From Candidatus Dependentiae bacterium (GTDB lineage Bacteria; Babelota; Babeliae; Babelales; Chromulinivoraceae): DNA of 58,829 nucleotides. Position numbers and translations under genes: made by a program. The stretch's first letter is position 1. Each line of letters opens with the position of its first letter. The stretch is from the NCBI GenBank assembly GCA_026389065.1, contig JAPLIP010000033.1:1-58829 (forward strand), read 5' to 3'. The notes beneath the pieces are model-generated. The model was not told where the DNA came from. It did not search any database and saw only the letters and a program-made list of their open reading frames with translations. Positions 1 through 8,664 of this stretch are shown one piece after another.

Positions 1-9
1 AATGGCTTT

Positions 10-38
10 TTGATTTAACATATCGATTATGCTAAACT
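10..38 (+). promoter_or_regulatory. rnpB promoter
   Basis: A -35 element TTGATT (10-15) and a -10 element TAAACT (33-38) are separated by 17 nt. Each matches the sigma70 consensus at 4 of 6 positions. The expected start site, about 7 nt after the -10, falls at about 45, exactly where the P1 helix of RNase P RNA begins (44). That agreement is the main support. Confidence 0.6.
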
Positions 39-43
39 AAAAA

Positions 44-416
44 TATGGCAGACAAGGCAATCGCTTGTAAATTTATTTTTATTAATTTATTTATGAGAGG
101 AAAGTCCGGACTCCTTTCAAGCATGGTGCCTGCGCAGGCCCTTAAAAGCTTAACTCAGGGAAATTTGAAAAAGTTGACGGAAAGTGCCACAGAAAATAAC
201 CGCCATTATTTGTAAAAGTGATGGTAAGGGTGAAAATGTGTGGTAAGAGCACACAGATCAATGTAGTAATGCATTGGTATAGGCAAACCCCACCAGGAGC
301 AAGACAAAGTAAGCAAGCAGGTCGCTTGATACCGTACTTGCGGGTATGTCGCATAGATAAATGGTTGCCACTGCACAGAAATGTGCAGAACAGAATCCGG
401 CTTATTGTCTGCCATT
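44..416 (+). ncRNA. rnpB: RNase P RNA, bacterial type A
   Basis: This is the catalytic RNA of RNase P, which removes 5' leaders from pre-tRNAs. The universally conserved CR-I block GAGGAAAGTCCGGACTCC is at 97-114. The block with GTGCCACAGAAA followed by ACCGCC (about 184-206) matches CR-II/III, and GGTAAGGGTGAAAATGTG with GGTAAGAGC (about 223-250) matches CR-IV. ACAGAATCCGGCTTA (390-404) matches CR-V, which pairs with CR-I to form P4. The ends are set by a perfect 11-bp P1 helix: ATGGCAGACAA (44-54) pairs with TTGTCTGCCAT (404-414). The length of about 370 nt and the order of blocks fit an ancestral type A RNA. Short open frames inside this interval are not genes. Confidence 0.97.
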
Positions 417-461
417 TTTAATTTAAAAACTATCTAAAAAATTAAGATATTATTGAAAATT

Positions 462-1190
462 ATGAAAATATTTAAAAAAATTAGTGATGTTTTAAAATAT
501 CTAGTTCCAATAATTCCATTTATCTGTTTCTTTTTAGGCTACGTGCTCAGCAACCTACTTGTTGGAAACCAAACATATAAAACTCCAGAACTCATTGGCT
601 TATCGCTACATCAAGCAATTGAAAAAACTTCGCCATATCAAATAACCATACAGCTCATTGCAGAAAAAGAATGTCAGGGAGCTCCACAAGGAACAATAAT
701 AAGCCAAAAGCCTTCTCCCGGGCGATCGATTAAATCACATCAATCAATTTTAGTCATTACTACAAAACTTCCACCAGCCGCAAAAGCTCCAAATGTTCTT
801 GGAAAATCTTATGGAGAAATTGAAAAAATACAAAAAGCTCAACATTTAAAATTTAAAACATATGGCATAAATTATAACGCACCAAAGGGTGTATGCGTTG
901 GGCAAATACCACAACCATCGCAATCAGTCGTTGATAAAAAAATGATTTTATATACGGCTCAAGAAAAACAAAATAAATATATTATGCCAACACTGACAGA
1001 TAAAGAAGTTGTTGAAGTTGTAGAATTCCTAAAAAGTCATTCTTTAACGGTATCAGTCTTTTGTCAAAATCAAAAAATTACAGAGCCTTACTCAAACGAC
1101 ATGACCATAATTGCACAAAAGCCTCTTGCTGGTTCAATTATTAACCTGCAAGACAATGCAACCATTCAATTAGAAGTTTGTAAAAAATAA
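462..1190 (+). CDS. Membrane-anchored PASTA-repeat protein (no kinase domain)
   Basis: The protein has about 242 aa: a short basic N-terminus, one hydrophobic segment (about residues 12-35, containing PFICFFLGYVLSNLL), then three consecutive PASTA-type repeats. The repeats show the typical 'P.LIG.S...A' / 'PNVLGKSYGEIEK' openings and 'I.SQKPSPG' / 'GQIPQPSQSV' / 'IAQKPLAGS' turns. PASTA domains bind muropeptides or the cell wall and usually sit on Ser/Thr kinases or penicillin-binding proteins; neither is fused here. I prefer the ATG at 462 to an in-frame TTG at 453. It follows rnpB and converges with uppS, the two stop codons being 3 bp apart. A role in sensing or scaffolding cell-wall synthesis is inferred. 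Confidence 0.8.
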   Translation: MKIFKKISDVLKYLVPIIPFICFFLGYVLSNLLVGNQTYKTPELIGLSLHQAIEKTSPYQITIQLIAEKECQGAPQGTIISQKPSPGRSIKSHQSILVITTKLPPAAKAPNVLGKSYGEIEKIQKAQHLKFKTYGINYNAPKGVCVGQIPQPSQSVVDKKMILYTAQEKQNKYIMPTLTDKEVVEVVEFLKSHSLTVSVFCQNQKITEPYSNDMTIIAQKPLAGSIINLQDNATIQLEVCKK

Positions 1191-1193
1191 AAG

Positions 1194-1862
1194 TTATTTA
1201 CCGAAATTTTTCTTTGCTAAAACAGATTTAGCTATTGTTTCATGAAGCAACTGCTTGGTCAGATCTGGCCACAAACAATCTAAAAACTCAATCTCTGAGT
1301 ATGCCGCTTGAAATAATAAAAAATTACTCAGACGCTTTACGCCCCCAGTGCGAATAATCAATTCAGGATCAGGAATATCTCCCATCCACATATGCTTTTT
1401 AAACAAATCTATGGTTACTTCTTCTGGCTGCAGTCGAATTAATTCTTGAACCGCAGCAATAATTTCTTGCTGAGATCCATAACTGAGTAAAAAATTACAC
1501 TGTAAGTTTTTACATTCTGCCGTAGCTCGCTCAATTTCATCACATGAATTTTTAGTTTCTTGGGGCAAAACGGATCTATCGCCAACAAATTTAATTTTTA
1601 CACCTTCTTTAACAAACTCTTTAATTCTAGATCTTGCTTCATCGATAAGCGCAAAAAGATAAGAGATTTCTTCTTGAGACCGTTTAAAGTTTTCAAGTGA
1701 AAAAGTGTACAAAGAAACATAAGATATTTTTTGTTCAATGCAGTATTTTATGACGATTTCAACAGTTTTTGCGCCTTGACGATGCCCAAGCCAAGGAAAC
1801 ATTCCGCGAGATTTTGCCCATCTACGATTTCCATCCATAATTAATGCAAGATGTGAAATCAT
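1194..1862 (-). CDS. uppS: Isoprenyl (undecaprenyl) diphosphate synthase
   Basis: This cis-prenyltransferase condenses isopentenyl diphosphate with farnesyl diphosphate to make C55-PP, the lipid carrier for peptidoglycan and other glycans. At the N-terminus HLALIMDGNRRWAKSRG holds the catalytic Asp and diphosphate-binding residues of the family. GHRQGAK, SLYTFSLENFKR and the C-terminal DPELIIRTGG...SNFLLFQAAYSE block are also family hallmarks. At 222 aa it is slightly shorter than usual (about 230-250). The start overlaps the stop of the upstream membrane-protein gene by 4 bp (ATGA), so translation is probably coupled. cdsA, its common neighbour elsewhere, is not recognisable here. Confidence 0.95.
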   Translation of the reverse strand: MISHLALIMDGNRRWAKSRGMFPWLGHRQGAKTVEIVIKYCIEQKISYVSLYTFSLENFKRSQEEISYLFALIDEARSRIKEFVKEGVKIKFVGDRSVLPQETKNSCDEIERATAECKNLQCNFLLSYGSQQEIIAAVQELIRLQPEEVTIDLFKKHMWMGDIPDPELIIRTGGVKRLSNFLLFQAAYSEIEFLDCLWPDLTKQLLHETIAKSVLAKKNFGK

Positions 1863-2503
1863 AAAGGACCCGTTTGCACAAAGCTTTGATGCTTTTTAAG
1901 TGATTTAAAATAAGACCCCAAACAGACTACCAAATAATTACAAATGAGTATTCCACCAGCAATCAAAAGTCTTTCTATAAAAACAACAGGGATAAGCCCA
2001 ATCCAAACACAAGCTGGAATTGATGCGGTGTACAGCCAAACAACTGATCCTACAGCGTGAGCAACAAATGAAGCGCTCAGCGCCCGAGACCAAGGTAAGT
2101 CTCTGACAAAAAATAATGCCATAGGAATAATCCAATACAAAGAATAAACCCATGCAACTCGGCCAACTTCATGATATGAAAATAAAACCATACAGGTTGC
2201 AGGCAAAATAATCGACGTTGCCCATTCTTTTTTTTGAAACGCTCTGCTAGAAAAAAACAACGGAAGCCGATGAAAAGCAAATCGGATTATTCCATAAAGT
2301 GATAAAACTTTCATAGAAAACATTTTTTTAGAAACACAAAGTAGCCAAACCCATCCTAAGCCAAATTGATCTGCAATCACTGGAGCTATCATGGATGACC
2401 ACGAAAACGTGCAATTGATCGATCCAACAATTAAATTAAAAGGTAAGAAATGAGCCAAAACCACCAAAAAAGCAACTGGAATTATTTTTAGATTGTTTTT
2501 CAT
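1859..2503 (-). CDS. Polytopic membrane protein of unknown function
   Basis: The protein has 214 aa with about five or six hydrophobic segments, for example around residues 5-25, 48-58, 98-112, 117-132, 145-165 and 168-198. I recognise no family motif; in particular the CdsA signature expected beside uppS in many genomes is absent. The overall pattern is loosely like small substrate-binding membrane subunits of ECF transporters, but no specific motif supports this. It is directly upstream of uppS with a 4-bp overlap, so the two are co-transcribed and a link to polyprenyl lipid or envelope metabolism is possible but unproven. The upstream region is shared with the divergent HAD gene. Confidence 0.7.
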   Translation of the reverse strand: MKNNLKIIPVAFLVVLAHFLPFNLIVGSINCTFSWSSMIAPVIADQFGLGWVWLLCVSKKMFSMKVLSLYGIIRFAFHRLPLFFSSRAFQKKEWATSIILPATCMVLFSYHEVGRVAWVYSLYWIIPMALFFVRDLPWSRALSASFVAHAVGSVVWLYTASIPACVWIGLIPVVFIERLLIAGGILICNYLVVCLGSYFKSLKKHQSFVQTGPL

Positions 2504-2549
2504 AAATTTTTACTTATTTTTATGATAATCTGATATACAACAGTCATAA

Positions 2550-2576
2550 TTGTACCTTGATCTATAATCATTGTAC
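2550..2576. promoter_or_regulatory. Divergent promoter region with TTGTAC direct repeat
   Basis: The interval between divergent genes 2503(-) and 2600(+) carries a perfect -10 hexamer TATAAT (2563-2568) for the plus strand. It is flanked by two TTGTAC copies (2550-2555 and 2571-2576) spaced 21 bp, two helical turns. No good -35 stands 16-18 bp upstream. Factor binding to the repeat is inference. Confidence 0.35.
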
Positions 2577-2599
2577 AGCTACGTAAAAAGGATTTTTTA

Positions 2600-3259
2600 A
2601 TGAAATACAAAGCAATCATTTTCGATATGGATGGCACTATCATAACCACCGAGTCTGCATGGGAAAGCGCTACAAAAGAAATGCTCAAATCAAAAGCAAA
2701 CTTAAGCGAAAAAGAATGCATGGCTATTTTGCCAATGCTTAAAGGCGCATCACTTTACTCAACATGTGCATTTGTAAAAGATACGTTCAATACCAAAGAA
2801 ACGCTTGAAGAATTGATTGCAGAAAAAGAAAGCCTTGCATTTAAACGATTCAAAGCTGAAGCGCGACTCATCGAAGGATTTGATCGTTTTCATAAAAAGC
2901 TTTGCGATTTAAATTTAAAAACAGCAATCGCAACAAACGCGAACCAAAGATCTCTTGATAGAATTTTACAGCACATTCCGCTTGATAACTTTTTTAAGCA
3001 TCATATTTATTCAATCGATATCGTTAATAAAGCTGCAAAGCCAAAACCAGATATTTATCTTCATGCTGCAAACATGTTAGAAATAGACCCTCAAGATTGT
3101 ATCGCTATTGAAGATTCTGCTCATGGAATCACTGCTGCAAAAGCTGCTGGAATGTTTTGCATTGGAATCAACACCGGAATGGATCGCAACGCTATTTCTC
3201 ATGCTGATCATATAATTGAAGCATATGACGATTTGGAAATTGAATCATTTATACAGTAA
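2600..3259 (+). CDS. HAD-superfamily hydrolase (beta-phosphoglucomutase-like)
   Basis: This 219-aa protein has all four HAD motifs. Motif I is DMDGT near residue 9 (nucleophile Asp and acid/base Asp), motif II is IATNAN (Thr), motif III is the Lys in KAAKPKPD, and motif IV is IEDSAHG. The helical cap between motifs I and II places it in subfamily IA with the phosphoglycolate phosphatase / beta-phosphoglucomutase group. The substrate cannot be told from sequence; a sugar-phosphate or nucleotide phosphatase is most likely. A clear AAAGGA lies upstream of the ATG. It is transcribed divergently from the membrane-protein/uppS pair. Confidence 0.85.
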   Translation: MKYKAIIFDMDGTIITTESAWESATKEMLKSKANLSEKECMAILPMLKGASLYSTCAFVKDTFNTKETLEELIAEKESLAFKRFKAEARLIEGFDRFHKKLCDLNLKTAIATNANQRSLDRILQHIPLDNFFKHHIYSIDIVNKAAKPKPDIYLHAANMLEIDPQDCIAIEDSAHGITAAKAAGMFCIGINTGMDRNAISHADHIIEAYDDLEIESFIQ

Positions 3260-3260
3260 C

Positions 3261-3288
3261 TTGAAAACGACAACATGCATGCTATGAT
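3261..3288 (+). promoter_or_regulatory. Promoter of the symporter gene
   Basis: TTGAAA (3261-3266) and TATGAT (3283-3288), spaced 16 bp, each match the sigma70 consensus at 5 of 6 positions. They lie about 55 bp before the symporter start and just after the HAD gene stop. Confidence 0.5.
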
Positions 3289-3341
3289 GACCAATATATT
3301 TTAGAATCTTTATACTTCAACAATTTAGGCAAGTGATATTT

Positions 3342-4712
3342 ATGATCGATCAATACTTATTATTTAGCGTTCTTTTCGGTATGGCTTTTTTTTATCTAGC
3401 TCTTGGTGTCTGGTCTGCGCTTGGCGTAAGAACACTGCAAAGTTATTTTTTGGCAGATAGAAGCCTTGGAGTTTTTAAGTTAACCTTTGCTCTTGTTGCA
3501 AGCCAACTTGGCAGTGGAATGATTTTAGGAACTGCGCATAGAGCATACCATATTGGATTTTGGGGGATTTTATACACCCTGGGAATGAGTCTTGGTTTTA
3601 TTATTTTAGGACTCGGCCTTGCATCACGCATGAGATCTTTAAATATCAGCACCACGGCTGAACTATTTGAAACCCATTATGGATCATATAAATTACGGCT
3701 TTTAGCCTCAGCGCTTTCAATTTTAAGCTTATCGGGAATACTTCTTGCTCAAATTATTGCATCAAAAACTTTATTTCTGGGCTTAAAAATTACCGATCCT
3801 TACGTTTTAATAAGCTGCTGGATGTTTCTTATTTTTTACAGCATGCTTGGCGGCCTGCATTCAATTGTAATTATAGACATTTTACAAGTTATCTTTATCT
3901 TTTCTGTTTTTGTATTTTTATTTTTTACCTCACTGCCATCTTCACCCCGAGCACTTATAAACATTGCAAAATTAACACTTGTTCAAAATCATTTCTTTGA
4001 TGTAAAAACAGACTTATATGCATTTTTACCACTGCTTTTTATACCAACTCTTTTTTCACTTATTGAACAAGATCTTGCTCAAAAATTCTTTGCAGCAAAA
4101 ACAAAGGCCACTGCAACTATTTCTGCATTTTTAGCGGCATTATTTTTAATTGGTTTTTCATGCATTCCTATATTTTTTGGAATTTTAGCACGTATCAAAC
4201 ATGTCATTGTTCCGCAAGGAGCAAGTCCACTCATTTCTATACTTTTTTTAGTATCAAGCAAACTATTTTTCCTACTTGTCATATGCGGAATAATTGCAGC
4301 AATTAGCTCAACAGCAAGCTCATTGCTTTGTGCGATTAGTTCAAACGTTGTTCAGGATTTTAGTAAATTCCTGCCCCTAGAAAAAGGCAAACTTTTTACG
4401 ACAAGGTTGATTTCTTTTTTCATTGGATCAACGGCTCTTATTATTTCTTTTTTCATAGAAAGTGACGTTCTTTTGATTTTGGAAAATAGTTATCGCATCT
4501 CTGTCATCTGTCTTTTTGTGCCAACAATGATTGCTTATTTTGCTCGATCACTAAATCCTTTGACCGCATGGAGCTCGATACTGTGTGGAGTCTTTGGACT
4601 TATAGGAGTGCAGTTTTTTGAGATGAGCGCGATAGCCAAAGACGTCATACCATTAACATTATCTTTTCTTGGTTATCTATGTGCGCAGATTGTTGTTTGG
4701 ATAAAAAAATAA
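3342..4712 (+). CDS. Sodium:solute symporter (SSS family)
   Basis: A 456-aa integral membrane protein with about 12-13 hydrophobic segments. It shows features of the SSS family (PutP/PanF/SglT): an N-terminal helix followed by 'SYFLADRSLG', then 'ASQLGSGMILGTAHRAY' and 'YSMLGGLHSIVIIDILQ'. These correspond to the conserved TM1/TM5 sodium-site region and the 'GG..aV..TD.iQ' signature. It would import a small organic solute with Na+; the substrate is not predictable. I prefer ATG 3342 to the in-frame GTG at 3333, because the weak ribosome-binding AGGCAAG (3326-3332) is correctly spaced only for 3342. Confidence 0.85.
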   Translation: MIDQYLLFSVLFGMAFFYLALGVWSALGVRTLQSYFLADRSLGVFKLTFALVASQLGSGMILGTAHRAYHIGFWGILYTLGMSLGFIILGLGLASRMRSLNISTTAELFETHYGSYKLRLLASALSILSLSGILLAQIIASKTLFLGLKITDPYVLISCWMFLIFYSMLGGLHSIVIIDILQVIFIFSVFVFLFFTSLPSSPRALINIAKLTLVQNHFFDVKTDLYAFLPLLFIPTLFSLIEQDLAQKFFAAKTKATATISAFLAALFLIGFSCIPIFFGILARIKHVIVPQGASPLISILFLVSSKLFFLLVICGIIAAISSTASSLLCAISSNVVQDFSKFLPLEKGKLFTTRLISFFIGSTALIISFFIESDVLLILENSYRISVICLFVPTMIAYFARSLNPLTAWSSILCGVFGLIGVQFFEMSAIAKDVIPLTLSFLGYLCAQIVVWIKK

Positions 4713-4789
4713 ATATCTCTTTTAATAAGCAATGCAAGCTATGTATATTTACAAAAATTATTACAAACATTATAAAAAGCAGGCTTAAT

Positions 4790-6178
4790 ATGACTATAAC
4801 GAAATTATGTTTAGGGCTTTTACTTTTTACAAACATTAGTCTTTTCGCGCAAGAAGAGCTAGATAAGACAAATAAAGATATTTGGATAACGGTCCTTATT
4901 CATGGATCTTTTTCGCTCAGACCACACTTGACCATTAAAAACATGGTAAAAATGCTTACCGATACCATCGAAGAATCTGTATATTATCGCTCAACTGAAA
5001 TTAATCGCCGAGATCCTTTTTTCTATAAAAATCAAGCGATGGCAGGACTCGGGCTACATCGAATCGACATAGAACACCCTCACAACAATGCCGCAGCGCC
5101 AATTCTTGCTGCATCATTTGAAGAAATTTCAAGACACATCGGCAACAATCCTTCTGATCAATATTATACTTTTGGATGGAGTGGGCTTATAAGCAATAAG
5201 TTACGATATCTTGAGTCAGCTTTCTTACACCAAGATCTTGAAAAATTAATTACAAAGCTAAAAAAAGAAGGGCTTAATCCAAAAATACGACTTATTGGTT
5301 ACAGCCATGGTGGAAACCTAGCGCTACAGCTTGGAGCTTTGCACTCTACAAAGCCAAAGGCTCATCAATTTTTTGTCGATGAACTCATAATCTTTGGAAC
5401 CCCAATCCAAATTGAAACAGACTTCTTAATAAATAGCCCTATTTTTAAAAAGGTCTATAACTTTTACTCACGATCTGACCGCGTTCAAATGCTTGATTTT
5501 TTTTCATTTAAAAGATTTTTCTCACACAAAAAATTTAATAAACGTCGTAATTTTAGATTACCAGACAAGCTTACGCAGATTAGAATTAAAATTACTGAAT
5601 ATGAACCAAAATCAAAAGACATAGAATTTGATAAATTACCAACCGATGAAAAAGATTTAAAACGATATTTTAACGAACTTAACTATGATCCTGGTCACTT
5701 TGAGCTGTGGTTTATGGGCTGGACTATTTTAACCTATAGAAAAACATTTCCGCTACAACCACTTCCAGTATTAACTTTTACGCCTATTTTTCTAAAGTAC
5801 ATTCAAGAAAATCCAAATATGCCTCGAGATATCGTTGCCCATATAAAGCCACAATTTAACACGATAGAATTTCTTCCGTATCGCATGAATAAAAAAACAT
5901 TTAAAGCTACATACCCTTTCTTTGATCCGGTATTGTTAAAACACATGACACAGCATGCGTTAAAATTTATTCCAGATGATTACAACATCCAAATTTACAA
6001 TCAAAAAGTGTATGGTGCTTTAAACATTGCAGAATATGAATGGAAAGAGATTCGACGACTTCTTTATCTTGAAAGAACAGACAAGCAAAAGCTTTCTGAG
6101 TCAATTAATCTTCATAAAAATGATCCGGTGTACGTTGGCCACCTTCCTGCGCCAATGAATCACCCAAATAAAAAATAA
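4790..6178 (+). CDS. Exported alpha/beta-hydrolase (lipase/esterase-like)
   Basis: The protein has 462 aa with a signal peptide (MTITKLCLGLLLF...SLFAQ). Near the N-terminus VLIHGSF resembles the oxyanion-hole HG motif, and LIGYSHGGNLALQ is the nucleophile elbow GxSxG with Ser as probable nucleophile. A later 'LIIFGTPIQ' resembles the strand after the elbow in lipases. The Asp/His of the triad cannot be assigned with certainty; a DPGHFELWF stretch contains a plausible His. The frame is open further upstream, but only the ATG at 4790 creates a signal peptide, with AGCAGG before it. The next gene (metal-binding protein) starts 12 bp after the stop, so the two may be co-transcribed. Confidence 0.7.
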   Translation: MTITKLCLGLLLFTNISLFAQEELDKTNKDIWITVLIHGSFSLRPHLTIKNMVKMLTDTIEESVYYRSTEINRRDPFFYKNQAMAGLGLHRIDIEHPHNNAAAPILAASFEEISRHIGNNPSDQYYTFGWSGLISNKLRYLESAFLHQDLEKLITKLKKEGLNPKIRLIGYSHGGNLALQLGALHSTKPKAHQFFVDELIIFGTPIQIETDFLINSPIFKKVYNFYSRSDRVQMLDFFSFKRFFSHKKFNKRRNFRLPDKLTQIRIKITEYEPKSKDIEFDKLPTDEKDLKRYFNELNYDPGHFELWFMGWTILTYRKTFPLQPLPVLTFTPIFLKYIQENPNMPRDIVAHIKPQFNTIEFLPYRMNKKTFKATYPFFDPVLLKHMTQHALKFIPDDYNIQIYNQKVYGALNIAEYEWKEIRRLLYLERTDKQKLSESINLHKNDPVYVGHLPAPMNHPNKK

Positions 6179-6190
6179 TGGAAAAACTTT

Positions 6191-7129
6191 ATGAGATTTA
6201 AACAACTTTTCGCACTACTCACCATTATTTTTTTAGCACTCACAGCCGCTTACTTTAAACTTGTCATTATCAAAAACCCAGATAAATCATCCAAGCCATT
6301 GGTGGTATGCACAACCACAATTATTGGAGATGGCATAAAACAAATCGCAGGCGACACTATTGATCTTGAGGTTTTAATGGGCCCTGGGGTAGATCCTCAC
6401 CTGTACAAACCAATCGAACAAGATGTATTTAAAATCTCACAAGCACACATTATTTTTTATAATGGACTACACTTGGAAGCTCGAATGAGCCAACTATTTG
6501 AAAAAATGTCTTCACTCAAAATTACCGTTCCCATCAGTCAAGCAATGCCAGAAAAAGATTTAATAAAGTCTGCTGAGCATGACCAATTCGTAGATCCTCA
6601 TGTGTGGTTTGATCCAATTTTGTGGTGTTACGCGATTGAAACCATTACGCACACGCTACAAAAACATTATCCAAAAAATCATGATTTATATGAGCAAAAT
6701 AAAAAGGCCTACATAAAAAAAATTCATCAAACTTATGATATAACTAAAGCTCAAATGCTAAGCATTCCAAAAGAAAGACGAATTTTAATTACAGGCCACG
6801 ATGCTTTTTCATACTTTGCAAAAGCTTATGACTTTAAGGTTATTAGTTTGCAAGGCATCAGTACCGCAAGCGAAGCTGGTACCCAAGATGTACAAACCCT
6901 TATTAATTTTATTTATCATCATCAAATACCAACAATTTTTGTAGAAACTTCTGTTCCATCTCGAAACATTCAAGCTCTGGCCCAAGGCGTACGATATCTT
7001 GGAATGGATGTGCAAATTGGTGATGAGCTTTTTTCTGATGCTCTTGGCTCACCTGGTACACTTCAAGGCACATACCTTGGAATGCTTCAATCAAATGTCG
7101 GAACAATCTACAAAGGCCTTAATAAATAA
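6191..7129 (+). CDS. Zn/Mn ABC transporter substrate-binding protein (ZnuA/TroA family)
   Basis: A 312-aa cluster A-I metal-binding protein that captures Zn2+ or Mn2+ outside the inner membrane and hands it to a TroB/C/D-type importer. An N-terminal hydrophobic segment (about 7-27) acts as signal or anchor. The usual metal ligands are visible: His70 in GVDPHLYKP, His137 in VDPHVWFD, His203 in ITGHDAF, and an Asp in DELFSDALG. This His-His-His-Asp set is the TroA/PsaA-type arrangement; the His-rich loop of many ZnuA proteins is absent, which leans to Mn or Fe/Zn. The ATPase and permeases lie 2.3 kb downstream, separated by two unrelated genes. Confidence 0.92.
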   Translation: MRFKQLFALLTIIFLALTAAYFKLVIIKNPDKSSKPLVVCTTTIIGDGIKQIAGDTIDLEVLMGPGVDPHLYKPIEQDVFKISQAHIIFYNGLHLEARMSQLFEKMSSLKITVPISQAMPEKDLIKSAEHDQFVDPHVWFDPILWCYAIETITHTLQKHYPKNHDLYEQNKKAYIKKIHQTYDITKAQMLSIPKERRILITGHDAFSYFAKAYDFKVISLQGISTASEAGTQDVQTLINFIYHHQIPTIFVETSVPSRNIQALAQGVRYLGMDVQIGDELFSDALGSPGTLQGTYLGMLQSNVGTIYKGLNK

Positions 7130-7131
7130 GC

Positions 7132-8664
7132 TTATTTTTCTTCTGATAAGCCTTCTGGTAAAAAATCGGCTAGTGTAAACTTTGAGAATTCTTCACAAAG
7201 GGATTCTTCCAGTTCACCTAATTTATCCACAGAATCTGAGCCATTTTTGTCCCTTAGATTTTGAGGATTTTCTTTTTTTTGATCCTCAATAAACTTGTTT
7301 AATATTTTCTTAGCACTGCGTTGAAAAGCATGACCCTTACACGCAGCTCCTTCACACTCTGCACGCTCTATGTATGGCTCATAATCTTCTTTTGAAAAAT
7401 AACCTTTCTCTGTTGTGAAATAATGCCCATCTGTTTCGTGAGGTCCATAAGGAAATTGTCCTGGCTCATCAGCAACAGACCTTAAACAATCGGGGCAATC
7501 AAAATATCCAGCAGCTGCTGCATCAGCACCAGTTTCAGCTTTCATACGGTCTATCTTGGTAAGTTGATCCTTATACATATCATAGGTATTATAAATAAGC
7601 TGCATCTGTTCATCGAACTCTTTAAATCCAATTTCTCTCTCTCCATCGTAAACTGGAGATAAATTCTTCGTCCTCACTACAAGCGAAGGATGCAATCCAT
7701 AAGGATCATGTTCCTGTCTTTTTTTTGCCCTTTCTGTAAGTCCTTTTAAATTCTCTTGAAGGCTTTCAGACTTATCGATAAGCACGCGTTGCTTTTTCAG
7801 CGCATCACTACTACCTATATGTCCATGAGACTGACAATAATGCTCAAGCTCATGACGTAATGTTGCGATCAAAACACTTTTGCTCCATTTACGATAATCA
7901 TTCTTTATAATTATACAATCTAATGCCGGATTAAAATGCGCAGACGAGTTATCTCCAAGTATCCTGGATCCTGGTTTTTCTATCCTAACAGGCACATCCT
8001 GCATTATTCCTAAATCTTTTTTCATTCTCAAAACAACTTGATAAAGCTCTGGATCAACCGTTGCAACATCGTCTGTTTTGGCCCAAGTTTCTTCTCTTTT
8101 TTTAAGCATTTTTTCTTCTTTTTTGGCATTGTTTTTAGCTTCTTTTTCTTCTGCTGCCTTTTGTTCTTCACTGATAGAAGTTTCTTTTTGCTCTTCACCG
8201 ATAGGATTTTCTTTTTCCTGCTCGGCTAATTGATCAACTTTTTCTTTTTCAGGCAAAGTCAGGCTATCTACCAATTCTTTATCGTCACGAGAAATGCTTT
8301 TTTGATATTTATCAAATCCTGCAACTCCAGCAGATAAAGCAATACCTGCAGCTGGATATTTAAATGTCTTGCCTTGGTACCATTTTGCCCTTGGATTTTC
8401 TTGTCCTCCTGCGCCAGATTCTGATTTTTGTTGATTGCCTTGCCCTTGATCAAGAGGCTTAGCTAAAGCAATCGATTTTGCATCATTTATAGCATTCTGG
8501 GTTGGCCAAGGCCTTGCAGAAAAAGCTCTCGAAGCGCCACTCATTGCAGCAACTGACTGAGCTGCCTTAGAGCCTGTTTTTGCAGTTAACTGTCGCATGC
8601 TAAACAGTGACCCATGGATGGCAACAAGTGCACATATTGAAATTGAAAATAGCTTTGAATTCAT
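7132..8664 (-). CDS. Exported HExxH zinc metallopeptidase, M48-like core
   Basis: A 510-aa protein with an N-terminal signal peptide (about 1-22), a Gly/Gln/Ala-rich linker, a highly charged Glu/Lys-rich probable coiled coil (about 135-195) and a peptidase core. LRHELEHYCQSHGH (HELEH at 271-275) gives two zinc-binding His and the catalytic Glu. ETGADAAAAG (Glu377, Asp381) looks like the third-ligand helix 'ExxAD' of M48-type gluzincins. Cys390/Cys393 and Cys437/Cys442/His445 may form a structural metal site. Flanking regions match nothing I recognise. A strong AGGGGG precedes the ATG. It lies opposite to, and between, the parts of the metal-import locus. Confidence 0.72.
   Translation of the reverse strand: MNSKLFSISICALVAIHGSLFSMRQLTAKTGSKAAQSVAAMSGASRAFSARPWPTQNAINDAKSIALAKPLDQGQGNQQKSESGAGGQENPRAKWYQGKTFKYPAAGIALSAGVAGFDKYQKSISRDDKELVDSLTLPEKEKVDQLAEQEKENPIGEEQKETSISEEQKAAEEKEAKNNAKKEEKMLKKREETWAKTDDVATVDPELYQVVLRMKKDLGIMQDVPVRIEKPGSRILGDNSSAHFNPALDCIIIKNDYRKWSKSVLIATLRHELEHYCQSHGHIGSSDALKKQRVLIDKSESLQENLKGLTERAKKRQEHDPYGLHPSLVVRTKNLSPVYDGEREIGFKEFDEQMQLIYNTYDMYKDQLTKIDRMKAETGADAAAAGYFDCPDCLRSVADEPGQFPYGPHETDGHYFTTEKGYFSKEDYEPYIERAECEGAACKGHAFQRSAKKILNKFIEDQKKENPQNLRDKNGSDSVDKLGELEESLCEEFSKFTLADFLPEGLSEEK

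Noticed and set aside
142-421. Short open frames on both strands (about 67-70 aa)
   Set aside because: They lie inside the conserved RNase P RNA, whose conserved blocks and P1 helix explain the sequence.
1938-2280. Overlapping 67-71 aa frames within the membrane-protein gene upstream of uppS
   Set aside because: Other frame of a longer gene that is translationally coupled to uppS; no independent support.
1859-2503. Assigning the uppS-linked membrane protein as CdsA
   Set aside because: The CDP-diglyceride synthase signature is absent and the protein is shorter than CdsA.
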